From Cytobacillus oceanisediminis 2691 (lineage in GTDB: Bacteria; Bacillota; Bacilli; Bacillales; Cytobacillaceae): 64,000 bases of DNA. Every line of letters begins with the position of its first letter. Positions within the stretch are counted from its first letter, which is position 1. Below, in pieces: positions 8,561 to 17,506 of the stretch. Where the stretch lies: positions 3,075,501-3,139,500 of the forward strand of contig NZ_CP015506.1 of assembly GCF_000294775.2 (NCBI RefSeq), read 5' to 3'. A program made the position numbers and the translations under genes. A model generated the notes under the pieces. The model was not told the DNA's origin. It searched no databases and was given only the letters and a program-made list of their open reading frames with translations.

Positions 8561-9580
8561 TCATTCCCAATCTTCATTACAGATGGCATACTCTTGAATT
8601 ACCCGATGAATGACAGAAAGATCGACATTATGCCCGCTGATGATTACAGCAACGTCCCCCTCTTGCCGGGGAATTTTCCCGCCTAAAACCGCTGCAACTC
8701 CAGTAGCTGCCGCTCCCTCCATAATCATTCTGTGCTTATCTATCATAAAAGCCATGCTGTATGCAATCTCCTCTTCGGAAATCAGATAAGCGTTATCCAT
8801 GTATTCTTGAACTATACGGAAGGTGTAGCTGTTATCCTGACCAATTCCGCCCAGCAAGCTGTCAGCAAGAGTCTCACTCTCTTCAAGCAATACCGGTTTC
8901 CCTGCTTTTAAACTCTCATACATTACAGCAGATTTTTCCATACAAACACCTGAAACCCTTATCCCCCTGTCATTTGATTTTACCGCAAGCCCAACCCCTG
9001 AAAGAAGCCCGCCGCCTGAAAGGGGGACAATCACATCTGTTAGATTCGGAAGCTCCTCCAAAAGTTCCAAACCAATCGTTCCCTGTCCGGCAATCACATA
9101 AGGATCATCGAACGGCTGAATCACAGTCAGTCCTTCCTTCCTCTCCAGCTGATAGCATCTTTCCCCGGCGGCATCCTGGCTGTCACCGTAAATTTCTATT
9201 TTGGCTCCCAGCCTTTTTAATGAGTCGACCTTAGCTCTAGGGACACGGTTAGATAAGCATACAACTGCCTCAATTCCAAGCTTTTTTGCCACATACGCAA
9301 CAGCCAGCCCATGGTTTCCCGTTGAATATGTAGCTATGCCCCGTCCTCTCGCTTCAGTGCTTAAACTCAAAATTTTATTCGCTGCCCCTCTGACTTTAAA
9401 TGCGCCAATTTCTTGAACATTCTCCAGTTTCAAAAAGACCCTCCTGCCCATTTTTTCGGACAGGACTGCTGATTGAATCAATGGAGTCTTATATATCATG
9501 GAAGAAATTCGTTTCTTTGCTTCCCAAATATCGCGGATGGAAATATCTTTTCTTCCCTTCATACATTTTGAATGCACCAA
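8561..9580 (-). CDS. eutB: Hydroxyectoine utilization dehydratase-like EutB (PLP fold type II)
   Basis: 339 residues, threonine dehydratase/serine racemase family. The PLP lysine lies in GAFKVRGAANKI, followed by YSTGNHGLAVAYVAKKLG, QPFDDPYVIAGQGTIGLE, and the glycine loop PLSGGGLLSG. The C-terminal SGHNVDL resembles the S/T-G-x-N end of the family. No ACT domain, so catabolic rather than biosynthetic. TTG at 9580 is used after GGAGGGG with about 10-nt spacing. The EutB name comes from its linkage with eutC and doeA; on sequence alone it could be a catabolic threonine/serine dehydratase. Confidence 0.78.
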   Translation of the reverse strand: MVHSKCMKGRKDISIRDIWEAKKRISSMIYKTPLIQSAVLSEKMGRRVFLKLENVQEIGAFKVRGAANKILSLSTEARGRGIATYSTGNHGLAVAYVAKKLGIEAVVCLSNRVPRAKVDSLKRLGAKIEIYGDSQDAAGERCYQLERKEGLTVIQPFDDPYVIAGQGTIGLELLEELPNLTDVIVPLSGGGLLSGVGLAVKSNDRGIRVSGVCMEKSAVMYESLKAGKPVLLEESETLADSLLGGIGQDNSYTFRIVQEYMDNAYLISEEEIAYSMAFMIDKHRMIMEGAAATGVAAVLGGKIPRQEGDVAVIISGHNVDLSVIHRVIQEYAICNEDWE

Positions 9581-10469
9581 TGTTTGTTCCCCTCCATAAA
9601 AGAGTTTCTTGAATCAATAATAGTTCGATATTTCAGATAATTCAATTGTCCAAAGTGCTTATAAAAGGGGGGATTTTTTCATACAAATTTTATAACACTG
9701 TTGAAAACTCTATTAACTTAACCATAGTTAAGGAGTGATTATCAATAAGCTCCATTTTTACTCCATTTTAAATAGGACGCTGTTAGAGCAGTAAGTTATC
9801 TTTCCATCATCAATTTTGTCTTTGCTCACATCGCTTACATTAAATCCATAAGATCTATACCATTTCCTGCATTTAAATTCCATAGTTCAATTTCAATCAC
9901 CATCTTTTTATCAGCATTTTTCTAATTATTAGAGCCTGTCAGTGATGAATGGTTTAATAAATTATAATTTCAATGAAAAAATCCGGTTTTATCTAAAATC
10001 GGCTTTTTTCTATGATTTAATAGAAATTGTACTTAGACTCCCTCAGTTCGATACAATTTTCTCACGAATACTCGCTTATTAGCAGGATTTCATCCTCCTA
10101 TGATTGCATTAAATTGACCTGTAAGGAACAGCTTTTGGACATTTGGCTACTTGAAGACATAGTTAAATAGGAGCGAACCCCACCTTTTACCATATAGTGC
10201 ACTTTACATCTCCAGGCTTTCCTTCCTAAAAATCTTATGAACTGTGTTTCTCACATGCTCCCATTCACTAGATAAAATAGTTAATACGTCTAGTGATAGT
10301 AACCTTTGTTTTCGGCCGCTAGAGCCAAGACTTGAATCTGGCTTAAATATTGTTTGGAAAAAGCATCAGGTTTTTTTCCGCTGCTGCTGAAATGTTTTTA
10401 AAAGAATTACAAGGAAAATTTGCAAGTTCATTATCAGATTTATAGGATTATCTACTAAAAAATTATCTG
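9581..10469. other. Gene-poor stretch
   Basis: About 890 bp with no supported gene. It contains an orphan bidirectional hairpin (9980-10005). Short open frames on both strands show no family motif and no ribosome site. Probably decayed DNA between the ectoine locus and the Rieske gene. Confidence 0.5.
9980..10009. terminator. Orphan bidirectional terminator-like hairpin
   Basis: AATCCGGTTTTA pairs with TAAAATCGGCTT (two mismatches) and is flanked by A and T runs on both sides. No intact gene ends beside it, so it probably outlived its gene. Confidence 0.5.
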
Positions 10470-10547
10470 TTATTTATTCACAATCTCCCCCTTGTGGATG
10501 CTTTCATAGGGTTTACCTGGGTTATTGACCAGTACATCAATGCGCCA
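10470..10547 (-). pseudogene. Remnant of an SDR family oxidoreductase
   Basis: About 25 residues (RIDVLVNNPGKPYESIHKGE) resemble the DVLVNNAG strand of short-chain dehydrogenases. The upstream part of the open frame does not continue the fold. Small decayed fragment; low certainty. Confidence 0.3.
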
Positions 10548-10745
10548 AAAACAGCAACAAATCAACATAAAATATATAAATGCTAACTGTAAGGATATTC
10601 CTTCATAAAGAAAAATAACAATAATGGTCTGCTTAAAAATCTTGATCATCGCCTTAGCGAGCTTGCCGGGTAATAGCCTGCTTGCTATCCCGGGCATTGT
10701 ACGCAGCTTATTACTTTCTCTTAAGCAGGAATTGTCCTCGATTGA

Positions 10746-12509
10746 TCAATCATCTTCAAATAATTTTTCTCCTCGGTGGAGGCGCATGGCAATTTGTGCA
10801 GTATGCGGCATTTCTCTAGCAGTTGGGGCATGGCCTGCCAGATAACGTGTTAATGCGAGGATCAATGTTTCCTGTGCATACCCAGCAAACTCGGAATCCT
10901 CTTTTTCCCAATGATCATGTTCAATCATTGCTGCTTCATACATTTGAAATGAATGAAACTCTGCATCTTCTCTTAGTAAAGCATGCCCGAGCGTATTGAA
11001 GAGTTCACGTTTATCACCGCCGCGTGCCAGGTAATTTACTACCCATCTTGCAGATTCTGCAACCTGTTGCTGTTGATTCATCATCGCCAATAATTCTGAA
11101 GGATTCTGCGGTTCAGTTTCCACATTCATTGGTTCCGGCCTTCTTGCAGACGGTGTATTGAGAAAACGATCAAGATACACACTCATTGCCCCATGGAAAA
11201 CAGCCCGAGTCAATTCAGGTGTAGTAGAGCGGCGTAACGATTCATGTACCGCATGTGCATGAGTAAAAGTATGAAGTACAGTAATCCAATCCCTGAAATC
11301 ATTTTGTACATGGAAACGGGAAATCCGATCAGCAGCCGCTAAGGTTACGATCTTGGCCAAACGGGAAGGAGTGACGCCGTTTTTAAGGGCATCCAACATC
11401 GTATTTACCGTTTTTATAGGGTCCTCTGATAAAATTTGTTCAACCGATACTGCTTCATCGATATCAGCGCCGCCTCGTGATGAGACATTAGCAAGGATAT
11501 CAGGTAATTCCTGGAACGCCTCCATTAAGGGTTTGACCAGGTTCACAGGTGATTGCCAGCTATGGGATTCTTCACTTCGGGATACATCACCGATCCCAGG
11601 TACCAAGGATGACAATACATAGGGCCGGTGCTCAAAACCAATCTGATTTAGGATCTCGAATGCTTTATTATGAAAATCAAGAGTATGACCTGTATCAATA
11701 TAAAAATGATCCGTGGCAGCTGTCATCATCATGTCAGCAAGCTGCTCGTCCGAAAATCCCAATTCTATCGCGGTCAATAGCACCCGCTCAGCTCCCTGCG
11801 AATCCCGCACCTCCACACAATGACGATACCATTCTGATAATTGTTCGAATGATTGGGTATTCTTTTCATTTGATATAGGAAGGGATCCAAGTAAAAAGCG
11901 TGTTCCCATTCCGGAACTTTCCCGTGCAACATGAACCAGGCCTTGAAACAGCGCTAATATCTGTCCAGTTTTATCCAATTTAGGCAATATATTTGTCATG
12001 GCTGTTAAAATCGTTAACCCAGATCCCCATCCACTCCTTCGATGTGTTGTTCCGAAGTCGACTCCGATCTTTGCAATCTCTGTCGCCGGGAAACCAGCTT
12101 CCATCAATCCGACAACCGATTTGGCGATGACAAGACTAATATTTTGCTCAAGGCCGTCACGTAATCGCAGCCTCAATTTTTCGATTGTCACCTTATTAAA
12201 AGGAACCGGTTGAACCCAAACCTCACCTTCATTAATCTCGACAGGATAAGTAGGGACATCATCTGCCCATGGATCCAAGGTTCCGCCGCTTTTTATATCA
12301 AAGCGGGCATGATGCCAGTGACACGTCAAAATCCCATCACATAGGCTACCTGTATGGAGAGGAAAGCCCATATGCGGGCAACGGTTATCCACCGCATAGA
12401 CTTGTTTTTCGTAAACAAATACTGCAATTGCATGACTTCCACCTTTAATTACCTTTGCACCTTCATCTTCAAGCGTCTTTAATGAACCTGCATAAATCAA
12501 TTCTGACAA
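10746..12509 (-). CDS. Rieske [2Fe-2S] domain protein with a long helical C-terminal region
   Basis: 587 residues from TTG 12509 (GGGGAG 8 nt upstream; a GTG three codons earlier would overlap that site). Residues about 1-105 form a Rieske ferredoxin-like domain with both ligand pairs visible: RCPHMGFPLH (C44, H46) and CHWHHARFD (C63, H66). The remaining 480 residues are mostly helical with no motif I recognise; they include HTFTHAHAVHESLRRS and EDAEFHSFQMYEAAMIEHDHW, both rich in His and acidic residues as in possible metal sites. Soluble, no signal peptide. It stands alone between relics. An oxygenase or oxidase role is possible but not shown. Confidence 0.8.
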   Translation of the reverse strand: MSELIYAGSLKTLEDEGAKVIKGGSHAIAVFVYEKQVYAVDNRCPHMGFPLHTGSLCDGILTCHWHHARFDIKSGGTLDPWADDVPTYPVEINEGEVWVQPVPFNKVTIEKLRLRLRDGLEQNISLVIAKSVVGLMEAGFPATEIAKIGVDFGTTHRRSGWGSGLTILTAMTNILPKLDKTGQILALFQGLVHVARESSGMGTRFLLGSLPISNEKNTQSFEQLSEWYRHCVEVRDSQGAERVLLTAIELGFSDEQLADMMMTAATDHFYIDTGHTLDFHNKAFEILNQIGFEHRPYVLSSLVPGIGDVSRSEESHSWQSPVNLVKPLMEAFQELPDILANVSSRGGADIDEAVSVEQILSEDPIKTVNTMLDALKNGVTPSRLAKIVTLAAADRISRFHVQNDFRDWITVLHTFTHAHAVHESLRRSTTPELTRAVFHGAMSVYLDRFLNTPSARRPEPMNVETEPQNPSELLAMMNQQQQVAESARWVVNYLARGGDKRELFNTLGHALLREDAEFHSFQMYEAAMIEHDHWEKEDSEFAGYAQETLILALTRYLAGHAPTAREMPHTAQIAMRLHRGEKLFEDD

Positions 12510-12636
12510 TGGTATCACTCCCCAAAATGAAATTTCAATGGACCCTCTGGATAAGAATAGAGGGCGTACAAAAATGTTATCTACTACTTTATATTATGGA
12601 TGGAATACAGTAATCCTTCATTAGTGTGGACTTTTC

Positions 12637-13111
12637 TCATTCAAAAGGCTGATAGATAAACCCTAAAAGAGATGGATTAACTTCGTCGTAGGCAAAGATG
12701 CAGCTGAACTGACCGTATGCCAGGTTTTCACCAGCCGTAATAAAGTGAATATTATCTTCCCTCATACGATCAAATGGCGAGCGGTTTCTCTCACAAGTTC
12801 ATCAAATGTTAAAATGCGCAAACCGTGATTATCTCTTGAAGCGTTTGTTAAATCAAACAACTGATATGCAAAGCCTTCTTTTAGCTTCTGAATTGATTTG
12901 GTATAAAAGGTATTTTTTGTTTTGTTCCATACTTCATCGATCACTTGAATGGCCGTAACCTTTTGTTTTCTTGCTTATCATAACCTGAAGAACGGATGGA
13001 GTCCCTTACCGATGAAGGAATAAATTGTTGAATTTGTTCTTCCCATAACCACTTTGACTGATAACCTGTTAACATAATCATTAAAAATAGTAAAAACCTT
13101 TTTAAAGCCAT
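12637..13111 (-). pseudogene. Decayed CAP-domain (SCP-like, YlbC-type) secreted protein
   Basis: Starts MALKRFLLFLMIMLTGYQS, a signal-like segment. After a frameshift near 12950 it continues IDEVWNKTKNTFYTKSIQKL, NHGLRILTFDELVRETARH, and after an internal deletion SPFDRMREDNIHFITAGENL then AYGQFS. The PFDRM and AGENLAYGQ strings are CAP-domain signatures as in YlbC/YkwD. At least one frameshift and a deletion across the catalytic His region make it non-functional. Confidence 0.7.
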
Positions 13112-13342
13112 AATCTCCAATTCTGAATTTTTTCCACTGAGAAATAGGGCTTAGGTGAAAGCAAATTAGCGTTAATCCTTCTTAATGTTAACTATGATAT
13201 AATTTAAAAAACGCCCAATCCTAAGTATACCAAGGGTTTTGACATTTTTATCCAAGTTTATTTAAGTGTTAATTTGTATTATACGAACAATAGTTATGTT
13301 AATGAGATCGTTTTTACTACTTATTCTTGTGAGGTGTTTCAT

Positions 13343-13591
13343 TTGTCTATATCAAGGCAGCATGAATATTATGAAAAAAATTAGACGAATTATTTATGCC
13401 CGACTATGTGGTTAAATATGTTGACGCTAAACAAGACATTCGGTCCCCTCTCACCCTTTTTAATTATGTAAGGGATTATAGAGACTTTTTCAACTGGCTT
13501 ATTGCTGAAGGTATTGTCCAATGCGAATCGGTTAAAGATATAAAACCAGAATATCTTGAATACATATCTTTTACAGCTTTACTTGTATGAC
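13343..13591 (+). pseudogene. N-terminal remnant of tyrosine recombinase XerS-like protein
   Basis: From TTG 13343 (GAGGTG upstream) the frames give SISRQHEYYEKK, then after a one-base loss in a poly-A run, LDELFMPDYVVKYVDAKQDI, RSPLTLFNYVRDYRDFFNWL and IAEGIVQCE. This matches the SAM-like N-terminal domain of XerS. The catalytic domain is missing. Frameshifted and truncated. Confidence 0.65.
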
Positions 13592-13756
13592 AAGCTTGTT
13601 ACCCGTCTTTAGTTAAAAATATAATGTTTTAAAGAAAAAATCTACATAGAATAGTAATTCATAAAAATGCTATGTGGATTATTCGGTGCTTGGTTGTTAA
13701 CCATTTCCGATATTAGATCAGTCATACTTTTTTATCGCCGTTGACTTAGGGGCACA

Positions 13757-13785
13757 TAAAAAAACAGCAGCCTAGAGGCTCCTGT
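13757..13785 (-). terminator. Terminator after the sigma-54 activator remnant
   Basis: Minus strand ACAGGAGCC-TCTA-GGCTGCTGT followed by seven T. About 50 bp past the stop of the truncated activator gene, so it may be the original terminator kept after the 3' deletion. Confidence 0.75.
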
Positions 13786-13835
13786 CAGCAAGCAATATCT
13801 AAAAATTTATGATTCTTAATCCTTCTTTATATCTG

Positions 13836-14825
13836 TCATGAAGTTGACCAAATTACCCTTAAAGGGGGAATATTAATAGAAACAACATTTAACCTATAAT
13901 ATAAATCTTGCCTAAAATTTCCCTCTTTTATTTTTTCCATTAAATTTTGATTTGTTGCAGCAATAATTCTTGTATCCACTTTTTTAGCCTTAGTTCCACC
14001 GATAGGAATAAATTCTTGTTGTTGCACTGCACGCAATAACTTCACTTGTAGTTCAACTGGAAGCTCTCCAAGTTCATCAAGTAAAATAGTGCCCTTATCA
14101 GCCATCTCAAACAATCCTAGTTTTCCTGCTTTTCTTGCACCAGTAAAAGAACCTTGTTCATAACCAAAAAGTTCTGATTCTAAAAGGTCCTTAGGAATTG
14201 CACCACAATTAATCTTAATAAAAGGTTGATTTTTCCTTCTGCTTGTTTGATGAACCATATTCGCAATAAATTCCTTACCTACTCCCGTCTCTCCCGTAAT
14301 TAAAACGTTTGAATCAACACTCGAGATTCTATATATAAGTTCATATATATTTTTCATTGCTGAACTTTTAGTGTAAATATGATCTTTATTTTTTTCTAAT
14401 AAATTTATCTTCATTTCTAAAGAATATCTTTCTTCCATCTTTTTATAATGATTAATTTGTTGCTCTAACTTATTTAAATCAGTAGTATCTCGTACATTAG
14501 TTACTACCATGTAGACATTACCATTATTATCAAAAACAGGATTTCCGGTTACCAATAATTCTTTTCCAGTATTTAACTTTTGATTTATACTTTTTCTCTT
14601 TTTATCCTTAAGTACATCTAACGAAACTGCATGTGATACTACTCCATCTTTCACTAACTTACCAACATGTTTACCAATTAGATAAGTAGGTTGTAAACCA
14701 GATATTCTCTCATAGGCCTGATTTACATATATACATACACCTTTGTTATCCGTGACAAAAATTCCATCGTATAAAGAATCGAAAATATTAACTATAAAAT
14801 CCTCTATAATCATATTACTGTTCAA
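13836..14825 (-). pseudogene. Sigma-54 interacting activator, truncated (PAS + partial AAA+)
   Basis: 329 residues. PAS domain at about 10-115 (FVTDNKGVCIYVNQAYERIS), a short coiled coil, then the AAA+ domain: Walker A GETGVGKE, the sigma-54 contact loop GSFTGA, Walker B GTILLDEL, and RIIAATNQNL. After IPPLR it breaks into VIWSTS and stops. The rest of AAA+ (sensor II) and the Fis-type helix-turn-helix are missing. It cannot bind DNA as the full family does; called a pseudogene, though the reading frame is open. Possible old partner of the RraA/amidohydrolase region next door. Confidence 0.75.
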
Positions 14826-15034
14826 CCTTTTTTAATCCCCTTCCGTCTTTTTAAAAAAGTTAGATTATCCAATAAATATAGTTCTATTAATTCATAATAT
14901 TAGCTATCTAAAAACATAATGCATAGTCATTATCTTCAAAAACCAATATCTTTGCTTTTTTTACCGAGAGATTCATCTAGTGTAGTCATACTTTCCTTCT
15001 GTCTCATCGCTTGTTTTATTCTTTTCTTCCACTT

Positions 15035-15211
15035 GTTGAAGCGATGTCTAACCTAAAGATTACGGGTTTTAATCTAGATTTCAAGCATATTAGAATAGTA
15101 GGTAAAGGGATAAATGAAAGAACGATTTCCATCTCTAATACACTGTTTTTTAAAAAGCTTTTTTTATTTCATAAAACCGCCAAAAGATACCTATTTGGCT
15201 TTAAAATGTAA
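15035..15211 (+). pseudogene. Remnant of a tyrosine recombinase catalytic domain
   Basis: MSNLKITGFNLDFKHIRIVG followed by KGINERTISISN resembles the L-x-x-D and VGKGNKER region of phage/Xer integrases. The residues before it (LVEAM) have lost the catalytic ARxSE box. Fragment only. Confidence 0.5.
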
Positions 15212-15360
15212 TTATTGTAAAAGTGCATGATGATTCAAAGATACTGCTTGCCGAAGAGGAAAGTAAAGCCTCATATGTTTAGGTATTACTTTTTCCGTGT
15301 GTTAATGGTAACAAATTAATGATATTGTCAGCTATAGTAGAGCCCGCCTTATCCATTTAA

Positions 15361-15401
15361 AAAAGGCTAGAAGATCGACGTATGTCTTTTCTAGCCTTTT
15401 T
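15361..15401. terminator. Bidirectional terminator
   Basis: Perfect 12-bp arms AAAAGGCTAGAA / TTCTAGCCTTTT with a 16-nt loop. It sits just downstream of the oxidoreductase remnant on the minus strand. Confidence 0.8.
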
Positions 15402-15414
15402 GCGGTATTAATTT

Positions 15415-15600
15415 ACTTTAATAACAATCTTCCCAAAATGCTCTCTATTATCCAAAGTCACTTGAGCACTTGCTATTTCTTCTAAAGCATATACGACATG
15501 TACTTGGGGTTTAAGCTTTCCTCTCCATACATGTCTGTAACTTGTAAGAAGTCTTCCCAATTACCCATTAGAGCTCCTAACACTTGTCTATGCCAGTGAT
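15415..15600 (-). pseudogene. C-terminal remnant of a zinc-binding/quinone oxidoreductase
   Basis: Reads LMGNWEDFLQVTDMYGE, then in a shifted frame KLKPQVHVVYALEEIASAQ and TLDNREHFGKIVIKVN before the stop. This is the C-terminal tail of NADPH:quinone reductase-like alcohol dehydrogenases (MDR superfamily). One frameshift near 15510 and no N-terminal domain. Confidence 0.6.
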
Positions 15601-15755
15601 AGATTTATTAACAGCTCTATTTGCTAAAAAATAGAGCTGTCTTTAATGGCAGCGGGATTTTAAAGTAATTTTTGAAAAGTGGTATTGCAAGACTCATGTT
15701 ACACATTTTAATAATGGTAAAGATAGTTAAAATAGTTCTAACCTAGAAGTTGAAT

Positions 15756-16439
15756 CTAATTTTTATTGGAAAGGCCTTTTCGTTCTAAAATTTCGTCAAT
15801 CATTTTATTTTTCCAAGTGCCTTTATCTTGCATTTCTTTCATTATTTGTTGTTCCTTCTGTATGACAAGTTTGGTTTGTTTTAGCACATCCTCAGCATCC
15901 TCTTTTGGAATCACTACTATCCCATCATCATCCCCAACAATTATATCTCCAGGGCAAACAGGTACATTTCCACAACTAATAATGGTATTGATTTCTCCGG
16001 ACCCTTCCTTCAAGGGTCCCCTAGGAGTTGCACCCCTAGCAAAAACAGGAAAATCCATGTTATATATTGCTAAGCTATCCCTAATAGGTGTACTAGTTAC
16101 TATACCTGAAATTCCTTTAAGTTTAGCGTAGGTACAGATTAATTCGCCTACAAGAGCATTCTCATGGCCTCCAAATGCGTCTATTACAAGAACATCTCCT
16201 GGCTGTGCAAGCTCTATAGCCTTGTAAACCATTACATTATCAGTTGGATGAACACGAATAGTAATAGCATTTCCAACCAGATGAACACCGAGTTTGTTCA
16301 TGGATTTTATAGTATAATCCATTGATCGAAGTCGCCCCATTACATCCCCAATATTGGCAGTTGCTAGTGCTTCGAAATTTTTCACAAATTTTTCTGGTAA
16401 TCTCTCAAAATTTTCGATAATTCTTAAACCTAGTGACAT
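15756..16439 (-). CDS. RraA/HMG aldolase family protein
   Basis: 227 residues from ATG 16439, preceded by GGAGG. RraA-like fold: TANIGDVMGRL near the N-terminus, FGGHENALVGELICTYAKLK, then GIVTSTPIRDS. Class II 4-hydroxy-4-methyl-2-oxoglutarate aldolases use a G-E pair and an RD motif; both remain, but the usual DGxxRD is STPIRD, so the first acidic residue is lost. A C-terminal extension (KEQQIMKEMQDKGTWKNKMI) is helical. Last gene of the symporter/amidohydrolase operon. A catabolic aldolase or decarboxylase is likely; substrate unknown. Confidence 0.8.
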   Translation of the reverse strand: MSLGLRIIENFERLPEKFVKNFEALATANIGDVMGRLRSMDYTIKSMNKLGVHLVGNAITIRVHPTDNVMVYKAIELAQPGDVLVIDAFGGHENALVGELICTYAKLKGISGIVTSTPIRDSLAIYNMDFPVFARGATPRGPLKEGSGEINTIISCGNVPVCPGDIIVGDDDGIVVIPKEDAEDVLKQTKLVIQKEQQIMKEMQDKGTWKNKMIDEILERKGLSNKN

Positions 16440-16558
16440 AATATTTCCTCCTTCCATGATTAAACTATGCTTTTAAAGTAACTTCTAAATATTTTAGTAA
16501 TTAGAATCTCATGCTTTTACTTATCCATCGCTAATTTTTCAAAAAAACCTTATGAAAA

Positions 16559-17263
16559 TTAAGTTGTATGACTTTCATCATGATATTGATTTAAAATACT
16601 GGCCATAGCCTCTTCAGCCCTTGTTTTATCTTGTTGAACAATTGCTTCATACAACTTTTGATGACTTTCAATAACTCTTTCTCTTCTTGCCTTAACAATC
16701 TCTTTCTCCTCAAGTAAAATAGATGTAATTGGCTTAATCCAGGTAGAGAAAAGAATGTTTTGAGTTGCTTCCGCTAAATAAATGTGAAAATTCATATCAT
16801 TCTCAAGAAACAAGTTGGTATCACTAATATATCTTTTCATGTTTTTTAGAGCAGACTCTAATAACGCAATATCTCGGTCTGTTCTTCTTTTAGCAGCAAG
16901 ACCTGCAATAGTTATTTCAAGTACTTCCCGAGCTTCCATTAAGTATCTATTCTCAACATTGTATAGCTTGAGAATAAGTTCAATGTTTTCATAATTTTTT
17001 TCAAGAATATCATTGGTGACAAATGTGCCTTTTCCCTGGATTACTTGGATTAACCCTTTGTCCTGTAGAGCCTTTATCGCATCACGAATTGTTGTTCTGC
17101 TAACTTCAAATTCCTCACATAATTCTGTTTCAGTTGGAAGTTTATCGCCTTTTTTAATCTGACCACTAATTATTAATTCTTCTATTTGATGTGCAATATG
17201 TTTATATAATGCTTGATTACTTACTTTTTTATAAACTTTCAATTTTGTAGCCCCTTTTTTCAT
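16559..17263 (-). CDS. GntR/FadR family transcriptional regulator
   Basis: 234 residues. Winged helix N-terminus (LPTETELCEEFEVSRTTIRD, then GKGTFVTND) and C-terminal FCD all-helical ligand domain (YLMEAREVLEITIAGLAAKR, NDMNFHIYLAEATQN). FCD domains bind small carboxylic acids with a metal ion. It lies between the symporter and RraA genes. A half-match to the 40-bp palindrome at 20385-20424 lies just upstream of this gene, suggesting autoregulation and control of the whole operon. Confidence 0.85.
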   Translation of the reverse strand: MKKGATKLKVYKKVSNQALYKHIAHQIEELIISGQIKKGDKLPTETELCEEFEVSRTTIRDAIKALQDKGLIQVIQGKGTFVTNDILEKNYENIELILKLYNVENRYLMEAREVLEITIAGLAAKRRTDRDIALLESALKNMKRYISDTNLFLENDMNFHIYLAEATQNILFSTWIKPITSILLEEKEIVKARRERVIESHQKLYEAIVQQDKTRAEEAMASILNQYHDESHTT

Positions 17264-17274
17264 TATCTTATAAA

Positions 17275-17294
17275 ATAATTATACGCGTTATTTA
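17275..17294. promoter_or_regulatory. Half-operator-like site upstream of the GntR gene
   Basis: ATAATTATACG at 17275-17285 matches ATGATTATACG of the large palindrome at 20395-20405 in 10 of 11 positions; the other half is degenerate. Possible weaker binding site of the same regulator. Confidence 0.4.
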
Positions 17295-17506
17295 ATTGTA
17301 GTATCTTTCTTTTATGTTTTTTTTATTTCCTTTATTTCATTGGATACAGATTATTAATCAAGTCTTATTAATGCAGTTTAGAGGATAAATTTAAAACAGC
17401 TTTATTTTCCTAAAGGATCTTTCTATTCTATTACGGTAACTCGCATACTAATTATTACTAAGATCTAATAAAAGGAGATTATAAAAAAAAACCAATTATT
17501 ATTTAC

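Noticed and set aside
11353..12213. Plus-strand open frames inside the Rieske gene
   Set aside because: They mirror the coding sequence of the minus-strand gene and lack start signals or motifs.
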